A stretch of DNA of 64,000 nucleotides from WRGA01 sp031553395 (GTDB taxonomy: Bacteria > Bacteroidota > Bacteroidia > Bacteroidales > WRGA01), in NCBI GenBank assembly GCA_031553395.1, contig JAVBLR010000006.1:186001-250000 (forward strand). The letters are read 5' to 3'. Shown here one piece after another: positions 16,701-26,275 of the stretch. Made by a program: the position numbers and the translations under genes. The notes beneath the pieces are model-generated. The model had not been told where the DNA came from. It saw only the letters and a list, made by a program, of their open reading frames with translations, and did not search any database. Each line of letters starts with the position of its first letter. The first letter of the stretch is position 1.

Positions 16701-16884
16701 TATATCCTTTTAACTGGTATTTTTCTTTCAAGATTTGCCTTTTTTCATTATCCAACGATTTGAGATAACTTTTCCAACCGGGACAGAAGTTTATATGCCA
16801 ACGCCAAAATCTTCCTATCAATGATTTTGGCGTTTTGTCGTACTTTGCTCGTATCGAGCAGTTTTCGCAATTATGTTGTTTCAT
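16693..16884 (-). CDS. Small cysteine-containing protein upstream of DUF5131
   Basis: 63 residues, with CENCSIRAKYD at the N-terminus and LIGRFWRWHINFCPGW in the middle. Three cysteines (C-x2-C and a later C) suggest a metal site. Its stop overlaps the DUF5131 start by 8 bp, so the two are coupled and possibly act together. I recall similar small proteins in Bacteroidota but know of no assigned function. Confidence 0.65.
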   Translation of the reverse strand: MKQHNCENCSIRAKYDKTPKSLIGRFWRWHINFCPGWKSYLKSLDNEKRQILKEKYQLKGYNA

Positions 16885-16951
16885 AACCTGTACCTTTCAT
16901 TTTGTAACAAAGATACAATTATCATTTTATGGTGCAAACGAGAAAATAATG

Positions 16952-17036
16952 AACCAATGTGCCGATATGCCAATGTGTCAATGAAGATAGCATTCATGCT
17001 AATTGGCACATTGGCATATTAGATAATTGGCACATT
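16952..17036. repeat. Intergenic hairpin with CCAATGTGCC/ATTGGCACATT oligomer arms
   Basis: The left arm has AACCAATGTGCC and GCCAATGTGTC; the right arm has ATTGGCACATTGGCAT and AATTGGCACATT. Both arms contain two imperfect copies of the word. The same words build the element at 53743-53844, making these two loci relatives. Confidence 0.7.
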
Positions 17037-17072
17037 CGTATCGGTATAATTTTGGAGTTTGTCTTTATCATT

Positions 17073-18467
17073 TTACTCCACACCTCCTCCTAAAGCCCGG
17101 TATAATTTTACAGTACATTGCAGTTGTTCCAAGCGATCGTTTACCTGATTAAGCCGTGCAGATAATAAATTTTGCTCTGCAGTAAGTACCTCTGTGTAAT
17201 TAGCATCTCCGGCTTTCAACAATTCCCGGGTAAAATAAACCGAATTTTCACAGGCTTCTATTTGTTTTTCCCGGGTATGATTCTTTTTTTGTGAAGATTC
17301 GAATGAGAATAAAATATCCGTTACTTCTTGCCCTGCGGATAAAACAGTTTGTTCGAATGTTAACAAAGCCTCTTGTTGTTGCGCTTTGGCAATTTTTAGG
17401 TTTCCGGTCAGTTGCTTTTTAGCGAAAAGAGGTTGTGTTAATCCACCTATGATGCTGGCAAATATATTTTCCGGTTTAAAGAAGTTGGATAATGCATTGG
17501 CTCCATAACCGATTGTTCCTGAACTGAGAACGATGGATGGATAAAAACTGGCTTGAGCAGCATTGGTCAATTCAAATGCCGAACGGAATGATAATTCGGC
17601 TTGTTGCACATCCGGACGTTTGGCCAATAGTTGTGTAGGCACACCGTATTCAAGTTGATTCGGATATTGTTGATTATTTATCGAAGAACGGGTTACTTGT
17701 CCCGGTTTGCGTCCGAGCATAGTGCATATCGAATTCTCTAATTGCCGGATTTGACTTTCCAAGTCCGGAATGCTTGCTTGTGTGCTGTACAGTAGTGATT
17801 TGCTTTGTTCTACTCCTGCGCCATTTTGTAATCCAGATTCTTTCAACGCGATCATCGTTTCAACATTTTCTTCCAACAGTGTGACTGTTTTTTTTGTAAT
17901 CGCCAATTTCTCATCCAATGCCAATAATGAATAATACGATGTGGAGATATTGGCTATCAGCGATGTTTGAATCAAATTCTTATATGCATGGCTATTTAAA
18001 AACTGAGCGTATTTCGCTCTGGATTGTCTGTTTAGTTTTCCCCAGATATCCAATTCCCAACTGGCAGATATTCCGAGCGAGTAATTGGTCGACTGATAAC
18101 CTAATACATCCTTTCCACGACTTCCATCACTATATCTGGATTGATTTACCTGTCCTGTCAATGCAATATCGGGAAAATAAGCAGCTTTTGCCATACTCAG
18201 ATTTGCTTCAGCCTGTTGAATGCGCGTGTAAGCGATTTGCAAATCATAATTATTCTTTATCCCTTCATCTATCAGGCTTACCAAAATTGCATCTGAAAAA
18301 TATTGCTTCCACGGAATATCTGCAACTGTAGTTGTATCGCTTGAAGTCATTTCACCATATAAATTTTTGGTATCAACTTCCGGCGTTTTATATTGATTTA
18401 CTGTCTGACAGGAAGTGAATCCTGCCAAGACAATAAATCCTATTATTATATATTTATATTGTTTCAT
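17073..18467 (-). CDS. Outer-membrane efflux lipoprotein (TolC/OprM family)
   Basis: 464 residues from the ATG at 18467, which gives MKQYKYIIIGFIVLAGFTSC, a lipoprotein signal with Cys20. An in-frame upstream ATG at 18500 would bury this signal. The two repeats of the OEP domain contain the typical SWELDIWGKLNRQSRAK and LLAKRPDVQQAE segments of the NodT subgroup. It forms the outer-membrane channel of the tripartite RND pump encoded just upstream, and is the last gene of that operon. Its gene is separated from the pump gene by a hairpin element. Confidence 0.92.
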   Translation of the reverse strand: MKQYKYIIIGFIVLAGFTSCQTVNQYKTPEVDTKNLYGEMTSSDTTTVADIPWKQYFSDAILVSLIDEGIKNNYDLQIAYTRIQQAEANLSMAKAAYFPDIALTGQVNQSRYSDGSRGKDVLGYQSTNYSLGISASWELDIWGKLNRQSRAKYAQFLNSHAYKNLIQTSLIANISTSYYSLLALDEKLAITKKTVTLLEENVETMIALKESGLQNGAGVEQSKSLLYSTQASIPDLESQIRQLENSICTMLGRKPGQVTRSSINNQQYPNQLEYGVPTQLLAKRPDVQQAELSFRSAFELTNAAQASFYPSIVLSSGTIGYGANALSNFFKPENIFASIIGGLTQPLFAKKQLTGNLKIAKAQQQEALLTFEQTVLSAGQEVTDILFSFESSQKKNHTREKQIEACENSVYFTRELLKAGDANYTEVLTAEQNLLSARLNQVNDRLEQLQCTVKLYRALGGGVE

Positions 18468-18494
18468 ACATTGATTTTTTAGAACAAAGATTTT

Positions 18495-18570
18495 AGACAA
18501 AAGAAGAAAGAGAAAGACTTTTCAGACATTAATCTTATCATCTCATGATCTTCTCTTTCTTCTTTTGTCT
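18495..18570. repeat. Intergenic hairpin with AGAAAG oligomer arms
   Basis: 18495-18514 and 18551-18570 are perfect 20-base reverse complements, built from A/G-only words (AGACAAAAG, AAGAAAG, AGAGAA). The hairpin lies between the RND pump gene and the outer-membrane factor gene of one operon. Confidence 0.8.
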
Positions 18571-18582
18571 TGGTTCTTTTTT

Positions 18583-21500
18583 CTATTTATTATTTTCTTT
18601 CGTTATAAATTCATCGTTTGAATTAATCATTCCCGATTTACTGAATTTATCCTGTATCGATTGAAATATTATATAAAGCGATGGAATTACCAATACTCCA
18701 ATAAGCGTACCGATAAGCATACCTCCAATGGCACTGATTCCAATCGAACGGTTTCCGATTGCTCCTGCACCCGAGGCAATTGCCAAAGGCAACAAACCGA
18801 AGATAAATGCGAAGGATGTCATCAGGATAGGGCGGAAACGAGCCACTGCTCCGTTTACTGCGGCTTCGACCACACTCATTCCTTGCTTACGGCGTTGTAT
18901 TGCATATTCAACTATCAGAATAGCATTCTTCGCCAACAATCCTATGAGCATAATCATTGCAATCTGCACATAAATATTATTGGTAATTCCTTGACCTAAC
19001 CCAATTGTTGCAAGGAAAATCATTACACCTGCTAATCCGACCGGCAAGGAGAAGATAACCGCTAACGGCAAAATATAACTTTCGTATAAAGCGGCCAATA
19101 ACAAGTAAACGAATATCAGACAAAGTCCGAATATCAAAACAGTCTGACTGCTACTTTCTGCTTCTTCTCTAGTCATTCCGGAAAATTCATAACTATAACC
19201 GGCCGGCAATACTTGGTCTTTTACTTCTTCCATCGCTTTAATAACATCGCCCGAACTATATCCTTCATAATAATTCGGAATAATCGTTAAATCCATAGAT
19301 GAATACAGGTTAAAACGAGTACGGGTTTCAGGTCCTGTAATGTCAGATATAGTTAAAAACTGAGTAACCGGAGCCATTTCTCCACTTGCCGTCTTTACAA
19401 ATATTCCGTCTAAGTCATCTAATTTGGAGCGATATTCCGGAGCAGCTTGTACCATTACCCGGTATTGTTTTCCGTACAAATTGAAATTCGATATATACTG
19501 GCTTCCTATATATGCCTGCAACGTACCCATGACATCATTCAGCGTAATTCCCGCATCTTTGATATTAGCCATATTGACTTCCAATTGTTTTTGAGGAAAA
19601 TTCGGATTGAATGTAGTCATAGCCATCATTACTTCTTTCCGTTGTTTCATTTTATCAAGGAAGTCGTTGGTGACATTAAAGAATTTGTAAATATCTCCGC
19701 CGGTGCGGTCCTGTAAACTGGCGGATACTCCATTGCTTAATCCAAATCCCATAATGGTTGGAGTACCGAAAAACATGAACGTAGCATTGTTTATCGACTT
19801 GGTTTTTTCCGTCATAATTGCAGCCACCTCATTAGCCGTAATTTTACGTTCGTCCCACGGTTTCATTTTTATCATCATAGAACCATACGAACTTCCCATA
19901 CCACTCATAAAGCTTAATCCGGTAAGACTACCTACATGATTAATTTCCGGTATTTCATTCGTTATCTTGATAACCGCTTGTACAATAGAATCGGTTCTTT
20001 CCATCGATGAACCGGGAGGTAATGTTATCATTCCCATAACACCCCCGCTATCTTCCTGCGGAACAAATCCGGTAGGTACTATTTTCATCAAACCGAATAA
20101 AATACCGGTTGCAACCACAATAATTGCTATAGTAATCCACCTATGCCCTTTTTTTCCTAAAAAGACGAGCGATTTTCGGTATCTGGAGGTCGCCACTCTA
20201 AATCCAAGATTAAAATAATAATAAAACCGTCTGATAAATCCCTTATTTTTTGTTTCTCCATCATGTGCTTTCAAAAAGAGCGCACATAAAGCCGGACTCA
20301 ATGTCAATGCATTTACTGCTGAAATAACGATGGCAACGGCTAATGTTAATCCAAATTGTTTGTAGAATATTCCGCTTGTTCCTCCTATAAAACTTACAGG
20401 GATAAATACGGAAGCCATAACCAATGTTATAGATATAATAGCCGGAGCGATTTCTTTCATCGCTTTGATAGCCGCTTCTTTTGGACTTCTAGCGCCACTT
20501 TCGAGTTCGGCATGAACCGCCTCGACGACAACAATGGCGTCATCGACTACAATACCGATAGCCAATACTAGTGCGAATAATGTAAGCAGGTTGATAGAAA
20601 ATCCCATTATCCATAAGAAAAAGAATGTTCCCACAATGGCAACCGGCACAGCGATAGCAGGAATAAGAGTAGACCTGAAATTTTGAAGAAATACAAATAC
20701 AACTAAGAAAACCAGTACGAATGCTTCGAGTAAAGTCGAGATAACTTTGCTGATGGATGCATTCAAGAAATCGCTTACATCGCTCAAATAAGTGAGTTTT
20801 AAACCTGTTGGCAAATCTTTTTCGGCTTTATCCAGTTCGGCTCTTACATTCTTAATTACTTCCTCCGCATTAGAGCCTGCCGTTTGGTTGATAGCCATCA
20901 TAATGGCCGGGTTTCCATCAGTTGTTGTCGTTACACTATATTGCAAAGTACCCAGTTCAACGGTTGCAATATCGCTGAGGCGGACTATTTTTCCTTCATT
21001 CGAACGAATAATGATGTTTTCAAATTCTTCAACGGATGATAATCGTCCGGTGTATTTTAATGTATACTGAAAAGCTTGATTGCTGTTTTCTCCCAATTGT
21101 CCGGGAGCAGCTTCGATGTTTTGGTCTTGTAAGGCGGCAATGGCTTCTTTCGTAGAGATTTTGTAAGAGGCCATTACATCCGGTTTGAACCATATCCGCA
21201 TAGAATAATCTTTCGAACCATAAGCAGCGGCATTACCAACTCCGGAAACCCGTTTTATTTGAGGAATAATATTAATATTCGCATAATTTTGAAGAAACCC
21301 GGCATCGTATTCCGGATTTTCGGAAGAAAACGCAACCATCAGAATATTACTGGTCTGTTGTTTCCGTACCGTAACTCCGGTTTGTGTTACTTCTGCCGGT
21401 AATAATGCAGATGCTTGATTGACAAGATTCTGTACATTCACTGTTGCCATATCGGGATTTACTCCTTGCTTGAAGTAAACGGTCAGGTCTGCCGAACCGG

Positions 21501-21750
21501 TCGAAGCGGAGGATGTTATATACGTCATTCCTTCCACTCCATTGATTGCTTCTTCCAAAGGAATAATCACACTGTTCGTAATTACATCGGCGCTTGCCCC
21601 GCTGTAGGATGCTGATACTCTCACAGTTGGAGGAGCAATATCAGGATATTGCTCAATAGGTAGCATATTCAGCCCGATTATCCCTAATACTACAATGATA
21701 ATGGATATGACGGTAGATAATACCGGACGTTCTATAAATGTTTTTAGCAT
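18583..21750 (-). CDS. RND multidrug efflux transporter, HAE1 (AcrB-like) permease
   Basis: 1055 residues, full length. The N-terminal FIERPVLSTVISIIIVVLG and the transmembrane GIVVDDAIVVVEAV, with the paired proton-relay aspartates, are diagnostic of HAE1 pumps. TIPTGFVPQED-like VPTGFVPQEDSGG and the two large periplasmic loops are in place. It resides in the inner membrane and exports hydrophobic or amphiphilic drugs in exchange for protons. The adaptor gene precedes it and the outer-membrane channel follows. The substrate range cannot be read from the sequence. Confidence 0.95.
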   Translation of the reverse strand: MLKTFIERPVLSTVISIIIVVLGIIGLNMLPIEQYPDIAPPTVRVSASYSGASADVITNSVIIPLEEAINGVEGMTYITSSASTGSADLTVYFKQGVNPDMATVNVQNLVNQASALLPAEVTQTGVTVRKQQTSNILMVAFSSENPEYDAGFLQNYANINIIPQIKRVSGVGNAAAYGSKDYSMRIWFKPDVMASYKISTKEAIAALQDQNIEAAPGQLGENSNQAFQYTLKYTGRLSSVEEFENIIIRSNEGKIVRLSDIATVELGTLQYSVTTTTDGNPAIMMAINQTAGSNAEEVIKNVRAELDKAEKDLPTGLKLTYLSDVSDFLNASISKVISTLLEAFVLVFLVVFVFLQNFRSTLIPAIAVPVAIVGTFFFLWIMGFSINLLTLFALVLAIGIVVDDAIVVVEAVHAELESGARSPKEAAIKAMKEIAPAIISITLVMASVFIPVSFIGGTSGIFYKQFGLTLAVAIVISAVNALTLSPALCALFLKAHDGETKNKGFIRRFYYYFNLGFRVATSRYRKSLVFLGKKGHRWITIAIIVVATGILFGLMKIVPTGFVPQEDSGGVMGMITLPPGSSMERTDSIVQAVIKITNEIPEINHVGSLTGLSFMSGMGSSYGSMMIKMKPWDERKITANEVAAIMTEKTKSINNATFMFFGTPTIMGFGLSNGVSASLQDRTGGDIYKFFNVTNDFLDKMKQRKEVMMAMTTFNPNFPQKQLEVNMANIKDAGITLNDVMGTLQAYIGSQYISNFNLYGKQYRVMVQAAPEYRSKLDDLDGIFVKTASGEMAPVTQFLTISDITGPETRTRFNLYSSMDLTIIPNYYEGYSSGDVIKAMEEVKDQVLPAGYSYEFSGMTREEAESSSQTVLIFGLCLIFVYLLLAALYESYILPLAVIFSLPVGLAGVMIFLATIGLGQGITNNIYVQIAMIMLIGLLAKNAILIVEYAIQRRKQGMSVVEAAVNGAVARFRPILMTSFAFIFGLLPLAIASGAGAIGNRSIGISAIGGMLIGTLIGVLVIPSLYIIFQSIQDKFSKSGMINSNDEFITKENNK

Positions 21751-21772
21751 AAATTAAAATTTTTGATACGCG

Positions 21773-21823
21773 GTGCGTGGTATACGGCACACGAAAAAAA
21801 CCGTGTACCGTTTTACCATGCAC
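21773..21823. repeat. Imperfect intergenic hairpin (GTGCGTGGTATACGG type)
   Basis: GTGCGTGGTATACGGCACACG (split over 21773-21793) pairs imperfectly with CGTGTACCG plus TTTTACCATGCAC (21802-21823). The hairpin lies between the adaptor and pump genes of one operon and is more GC-rich than the other elements. Confidence 0.6.
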
Positions 21824-21828
21824 TTGTT

Positions 21829-22959
21829 TTATTTTGAAGAAGCAGTCATATTATTTTCTTTAACCGATATCTTCATCCCATTGCGGAGTGTTGCAATGCC
21901 GTCGGAAACAATTTTGTCGCCCGCTGAAAGCCCATCGATTACAGCATAATCGCGCCCATTGGGCATGGATTGTACAGATATGATTTGTTGTTGTACTACA
22001 TCACCATCTAATTTGTAAATCAGAACTTTATCCTGTTGGCTGAAGGTCGCTTTTTGAGGTATTACAAAAACGTTATTTAAGATTTTCGGAATAATTATCT
22101 TACCGCTGGTACCACTTCTCAATTTTCCCGATTTATTCGAAAATTCTGCGCGAAAGTTGGCCGAACCTGTGGTTACATCCACAATCCCGGTAATCGTTTC
22201 AATTCGTCCTTTTTCTTCATATTCCGAGCCATCCGCTAAAATCAGCGAAACAGCGGGCATATTTTTTATTTTTTCAGATTGAGTCGAACCTTCTGAATTT
22301 CCCAAAAAATCCATTAATTTTTTCTCGTTCAAGGAGAAATATGCAAAAACATTATCCGTATTGGCAATTGTAGTTAATGTATTGCTATTATTTACCAAAC
22401 TTCCTTTTCTATAAGGTATCGAACCGACAACACCATCCACAGGACTGGTTACGGTTGCCCAGCTCATCGTTGCTTCCGCATTTTTTAATGTTGCTTGCGC
22501 TTGTTCAAGTGATGCGAGAGCCGATTCATACGCATTTTCATACGTTTTCAACTGTACCTCACTTACGATACCTTTTTCAGCTAAAGGACGATAACGCTCT
22601 ACATTTACCTCAGCAGTATTTACTTGTGCTTTGGCACTGTTAACCGAAGCTCTTGCCGAAATCAATGCTTGTTCCGATATCGGAGAATTGATTTTAAATA
22701 GTGGCTGTCCAGCTCTTACAACAGCTCCTTCATCTACATAGATTGCATCAATATGACCATCCACACGTGGTTTGATTTCTATATCTTCTTGTCCTTTAAT
22801 TGTTGCCGGATATACAGATTGCAAATCTGCATCTTGTGTTTTCATTGTCATGACAGGATATTCCTGACTTTCAGTTTCCTGAGCTGTCTGACTCTTATTT
22901 CCACATGAAGTGATTGCTATCAGAGCCAAAATCGTACTGATAAATTTGAATTGTTTCAT
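21829..22959 (-). CDS. RND efflux periplasmic adaptor (membrane fusion protein) lipoprotein
   Basis: 376 residues. The lipoprotein signal MKQFKFISTILALIAITSC puts the acylated Cys at position 19. The barrel-sandwich segments VDGHIDAIYVDEGAVVRAGQPLF and SPVDGVVGSIPYRKGSLV flank an alpha-hairpin rich in Ala, Glu and Gln. A typical AcrA/MexA-type adaptor joining the inner-membrane pump to the outer-membrane channel. It heads the efflux operon. A 280-bp divergent intergenic region separates it from the histidine kinase gene. Confidence 0.93.
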   Translation of the reverse strand: MKQFKFISTILALIAITSCGNKSQTAQETESQEYPVMTMKTQDADLQSVYPATIKGQEDIEIKPRVDGHIDAIYVDEGAVVRAGQPLFKINSPISEQALISARASVNSAKAQVNTAEVNVERYRPLAEKGIVSEVQLKTYENAYESALASLEQAQATLKNAEATMSWATVTSPVDGVVGSIPYRKGSLVNNSNTLTTIANTDNVFAYFSLNEKKLMDFLGNSEGSTQSEKIKNMPAVSLILADGSEYEEKGRIETITGIVDVTTGSANFRAEFSNKSGKLRSGTSGKIIIPKILNNVFVIPQKATFSQQDKVLIYKLDGDVVQQQIISVQSMPNGRDYAVIDGLSAGDKIVSDGIATLRNGMKISVKENNMTASSK

Positions 22960-23226
22960 CTCTTGATACTTTATTTGTTTGCTTTACCTTTAATTTCGAT
23001 GACAAAAATCAAAAACAATTCCGACTTTTCGAAAATTATTCAATAACGGAAAGAGTTTTCTATATGAAATAGCCCGAACCTCCAAATAATTTCATTTTGA
23101 AGCTGAAAAACATCCAAAAGTGCATTTCATTGAAAATAGGGATAGATTGATTGAACATGTTCTATTTTTGATTGATTATATTTTTATACATTGAGAATGA
23201 ATTACTTTTAATCAGAATTTATTAAA

Positions 23227-23234
23227 TAACTTTG
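23227..23234 (+). promoter_or_regulatory. -7 box TAACTTTG before the histidine kinase gene
   Basis: TAACTTTG fits TAnnTTTG but ends only 5 bp before the ATG at 23240, so a transcript from it would be leaderless or nearly so. No -33 TTG is seen at the usual distance. Confidence 0.35.
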
Positions 23235-23239
23235 CCGCC

Positions 23240-24274
23240 ATGAATAAAATTATAAACTACATACGAACTTCGGTCGGTCTTCAATCTATCATAATCTGGT
23301 TGATTATATTCCTCGTTTTACTTATTCAACCGCTATGGACGAATGTGAGATTATCGATAACCATAGCTTCTACAGCTTTTATCGGTATAGTGATTACATA
23401 CTACCTGAATCAATTGATTCTGATTCCTAAGATTTTGATGAGGCGACATAAAGTGGTATATATTTTATTCTCCATTATCATGATTAGCCTGATGGCTTTT
23501 ATTTGTGCCAAAATGGAGTTTTTTGCAATCAACTTTTTCAATGTTACGCCAACGCATGAAATCCGGTTTGGATTTTCTGTATCGCGTTTTTTTACCTTTT
23601 TTATTCTAACTTATGCCATTTCCAGTATCATTTTCTTTTCTAAAAAAACGACAGAAGATGCTAAACTAAAGGATAAATTGTTGAATGAGAAGAAAATGCT
23701 CGAAGTCAGGGTACTTAAATCGCAGATTAATTCCCACTTCCTGTTTAATGCATTGAATAATATTTATTCCATGATTTACTTCAAAGACGAATATACATCG
23801 GGATATGTGTTGAAGTTAGCACAAATGATGCGTTATGTAATGGAAGATTGCGAAACGGAATTGACTTCTTTATCGAAAGAAATAGAATATATCCGGAATT
23901 TCATTGATTTTCAGAAACTCCGGTTCGAAAGTGATAAAGACATAAGTTTTACCTGCAATGTAAACGAGAATATGAATATTTCTGTACCCCCGATGGTTTT
24001 TCAGCCTTTGGTTGAGAACTGTTTTAAACACACTCCTCTAGATGTAGATAAAAATAGTTATATTCATATTACATTGGAAATTAAAGAAAAACAAATTCGT
24101 TTTGTTTCAGAAAATAGTCAGCCTTTACTCAAACAAAAACCGAATGTGAAAGAAAACGGCATAGGAATCGAAAATGTAAAAAGGCGCTTATTCCTTTATT
24201 ATGGGGATAATTTTAAATTAGATACCTTTGCTGGTGCAGATTGTTTCAAAGTCGAATTATCTATAAATTTGTAA
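23240..24274 (+). CDS. LytS/YehU-type sensor histidine kinase
   Basis: 344 residues. Four hydrophobic segments occupy roughly residues 15-130, then comes a short coiled coil. The His_kinase domain carries the phospho-acceptor in NSHFLFNALNNIYSM, and the HATPase_c region shows PPMVFQPLVENCFKH and the G-box ENGIGIENVKRRL. It probably senses a membrane signal. It is encoded 4 bp before its LytTR response regulator and divergently from the RND efflux operon, which it may control. Confidence 0.92.
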   Translation: MNKIINYIRTSVGLQSIIIWLIIFLVLLIQPLWTNVRLSITIASTAFIGIVITYYLNQLILIPKILMRRHKVVYILFSIIMISLMAFICAKMEFFAINFFNVTPTHEIRFGFSVSRFFTFFILTYAISSIIFFSKKTTEDAKLKDKLLNEKKMLEVRVLKSQINSHFLFNALNNIYSMIYFKDEYTSGYVLKLAQMMRYVMEDCETELTSLSKEIEYIRNFIDFQKLRFESDKDISFTCNVNENMNISVPPMVFQPLVENCFKHTPLDVDKNSYIHITLEIKEKQIRFVSENSQPLLKQKPNVKENGIGIENVKRRLFLYYGDNFKLDTFAGADCFKVELSINL

Positions 24275-24278
24275 TATT

Positions 24279-25025
24279 ATGCCGGAAACATATAAAATTC
24301 TTATTGTAGATGACGAGTTTCATGCCCGCAAACTATTGTCGGAATATGTTGCTAAATTATCTTTTCTTGAATTGGTCGGAACTGCTTCTAATGTATTTGA
24401 AGCAATGAATATATTGCAAAAGGAGAAAATCGATATTTTATTATTGGATATTCAAATGCCGGAAATTACCGGACTGGAATTTGCCCGCAGTTTACGAAAT
24501 CCTCCATTTATTATATTTACAACCGCTTATTCCGAATATGCAGTAGAAAGTTATGAATTGGACGTGGTTGATTATCTTTTGAAACCGATTGCTTTTCCCC
24601 GTTTTTTACAGGCAATAACCAAAGTGATGGAAAGAAAAGGGAAAACTCATCACCCCGATCTTGCAATTAATTCAATTGAGCAAAAAAACGAAAAAACGGA
24701 AGAAAAACCGGAGGAAGACAGCATCGTTGTAAAAAGCGGGTATAGGCTTTATAAGGTTAACTATTCCGATTTGATATATATCGAAGGCCAACGGGAATAT
24801 GTGACTTTTCATACTGCCAAACAAAAAATTATGGCACTTTTCTCCTTGAAAGATTTAGAGGAGAAACTCCCTTCCGACCGGTTTGTAAGAATACATAAAT
24901 CTTATATAGTATCCATCAAGCATATCGAATTGATAGAAAAGAATATGCTGCAAATAGGAAATACAAAACTACCCATCGGAAGTAGTTATAAGGAAAATTT
25001 GATGCGGTTATTTGAAGAAATGTGA
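24279..25025 (+). CDS. LytTR-family response regulator
   Basis: 248 residues. The receiver domain has the acidic pair in VDDEFHARK, the phospho-accepting Asp in LLLDIQMPEITG, the Thr/Lys switch in FTTAYSEYAVE and LLKP. A linker rich in Glu and Lys (about 120-145) leads to a LytTR DNA-binding domain (VVKSGYRLYKVNYSDLIYIEGQREYVTFH; FVRIHKSYIVSI). It acts with the adjacent kinase. Its likely targets are the divergent efflux genes or its own promoter. Confidence 0.93.
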   Translation: MPETYKILIVDDEFHARKLLSEYVAKLSFLELVGTASNVFEAMNILQKEKIDILLLDIQMPEITGLEFARSLRNPPFIIFTTAYSEYAVESYELDVVDYLLKPIAFPRFLQAITKVMERKGKTHHPDLAINSIEQKNEKTEEKPEEDSIVVKSGYRLYKVNYSDLIYIEGQREYVTFHTAKQKIMALFSLKDLEEKLPSDRFVRIHKSYIVSIKHIELIEKNMLQIGNTKLPIGSSYKENLMRLFEEM

Positions 25026-25108
25026 TAAAAATAAGGTTTCTGGTTGTTTACAAAAACTTATTTACCATTTCCAAAAACCGTAAAAAAGATATAATTCAGA
25101 TAACATCT

Positions 25109-25485
25109 AATTCTACTTTAACAGATTAATAAATTTACTCGTATCTAGTCTATTATGAAAGTTTTCTTAGAATATTATTTTTTGATTTACTTACGCAAAT
25201 GCCTTTTATTACACAAATATGATTGACTAAGGTCAATCTTTTGGGCTTGCACAGATTTCACAGATTTTTAAGTTGACGTTAGTCAACATATCTGCGAAAT
25301 AAAAGGATTCAACCAGTTGATAATGAATTGTATAAATAAAAAACATTGCCAATTAACCAAAATCTGTGTAATCTGTGCGAGGATAAATTGATTTTGGCGA
25401 AGTCAAAATATTCAAAAATCGTTTGTGTGAAAAATCTTCATACTGGTTTCATTATGAATTAGTTCTAATCTGTTAAAGTAGAATT
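25109..25485. mobile_element. Palindromic MITE-like element in a 752-bp gene-free region
   Basis: The region 25026-25777 has no convincing gene. A perfect 20-base inverted repeat (25109-25128 with 25466-25485) bounds 377 bp of nested imperfect palindromes. One is GCACAGATTTCACAGATTTT near 25239, matched by AATCTGTGTAATCTGTGC near 25360. Internal mini-palindromes are TTGACTAAGGTCAA and GTTGACGTTAGTCAAC. No transposase is encoded. The overall fold is one long imperfect hairpin, as in MITEs. Downstream, 25486-25777 holds only a TATATTTG box (25662-25669) before the exonuclease gene. Confidence 0.65.
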
Positions 25486-25777
25486 TATTCGCCGTATATA
25501 ATCTTCTTTTGTTGATATTTTCGTTTTCATACCCTAAAGTTAAGATTTTCCGCTGTAAAATGAAAAAGCGATATAAAAACTTTGATTTTATATAGAAAAT
25601 ACAGGCAAATTTTGGGAAGGTCTTTTCCTATTTTGCTGAATTTAGTAGAATAAAAAGTCTGTATATTTGCGAATAGGATTATTAAAGAAACGATAGCATG
25701 TGCAACTATTTGGCATATATGTTATATTATTTTTGCAGCAATAAAATAGTAATAGTCTCAATAAATATATAGAAATT

Positions 25778-26275
25778 ATGCTAACAGACTTTGCTGCCAT
25801 AGATTTTGAAACCGCCAACAGTGAGCGTGGAAGCGTTTGTAGTGTAGGAATTGTTATTGTTCGAGCCAGTGAAATTGTGGAGAAATTTTATTCACTTATT
25901 TGTCCCGAACCCAATTATTACAATTATTGGAATACACAAGTTCATGGCTTAACTCAGGCCGATACTGATTCGAAGCCTGTTTTTCCACATGTTTGGGCGC
26001 AAATTGAAGAGAAACTTCAGGATTTACCTCTTGTCGCTCACAACAGTCCTTTTGATGAAGGTTGCCTAAAAGCTGTTTTTCGAATCTATCAAATGGATTA
26101 TCCCGATTATCAATTTCATTGCACATATCAGGCAGCCCGAAAAGCATTTCCAAAATTAGTAAATCATCAGTTACATACGGTTGCTGCGCATATAGGATTT
26201 GATTTGACACAGCATCATCATGCGCTGGCAGATGCAGAGGCGTGTGCGGAAATAGCGAGGAGAATTAAGATATAA
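25778..26275 (+). CDS. DnaQ-like DEDDh 3'-5' exonuclease
   Basis: 165 residues consisting of the exonuclease domain alone. ExoI is DFAAIDFETAN with the Asp and Glu, ExoII is HNSPFDEG, and ExoIII is HHALADAEACAEI with the general-base His. It is related to the epsilon subunit of DNA polymerase III but lacks polymerase-binding extensions, so it probably trims DNA or RNA ends in repair. A -7 box lies at 25662-25669. The frame stays open for 36 codons after the stop (see the next entry). Confidence 0.9.
   Translation: MLTDFAAIDFETANSERGSVCSVGIVIVRASEIVEKFYSLICPEPNYYNYWNTQVHGLTQADTDSKPVFPHVWAQIEEKLQDLPLVAHNSPFDEGCLKAVFRIYQMDYPDYQFHCTYQAARKAFPKLVNHQLHTVAAHIGFDLTQHHHALADAEACAEIARRIKI

Noticed and set aside
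17918..18331. 137-codon + strand frame inside the outer-membrane factor gene
   Set aside because: Antisense shadow; the efflux factor on the minus strand is complete and well conserved.
25240..25380. tRNA or rRNA gene in the gene-free region
   Set aside because: Palindromic words pair over long distances but no cloverleaf, CCA end or T-loop consensus is seen.
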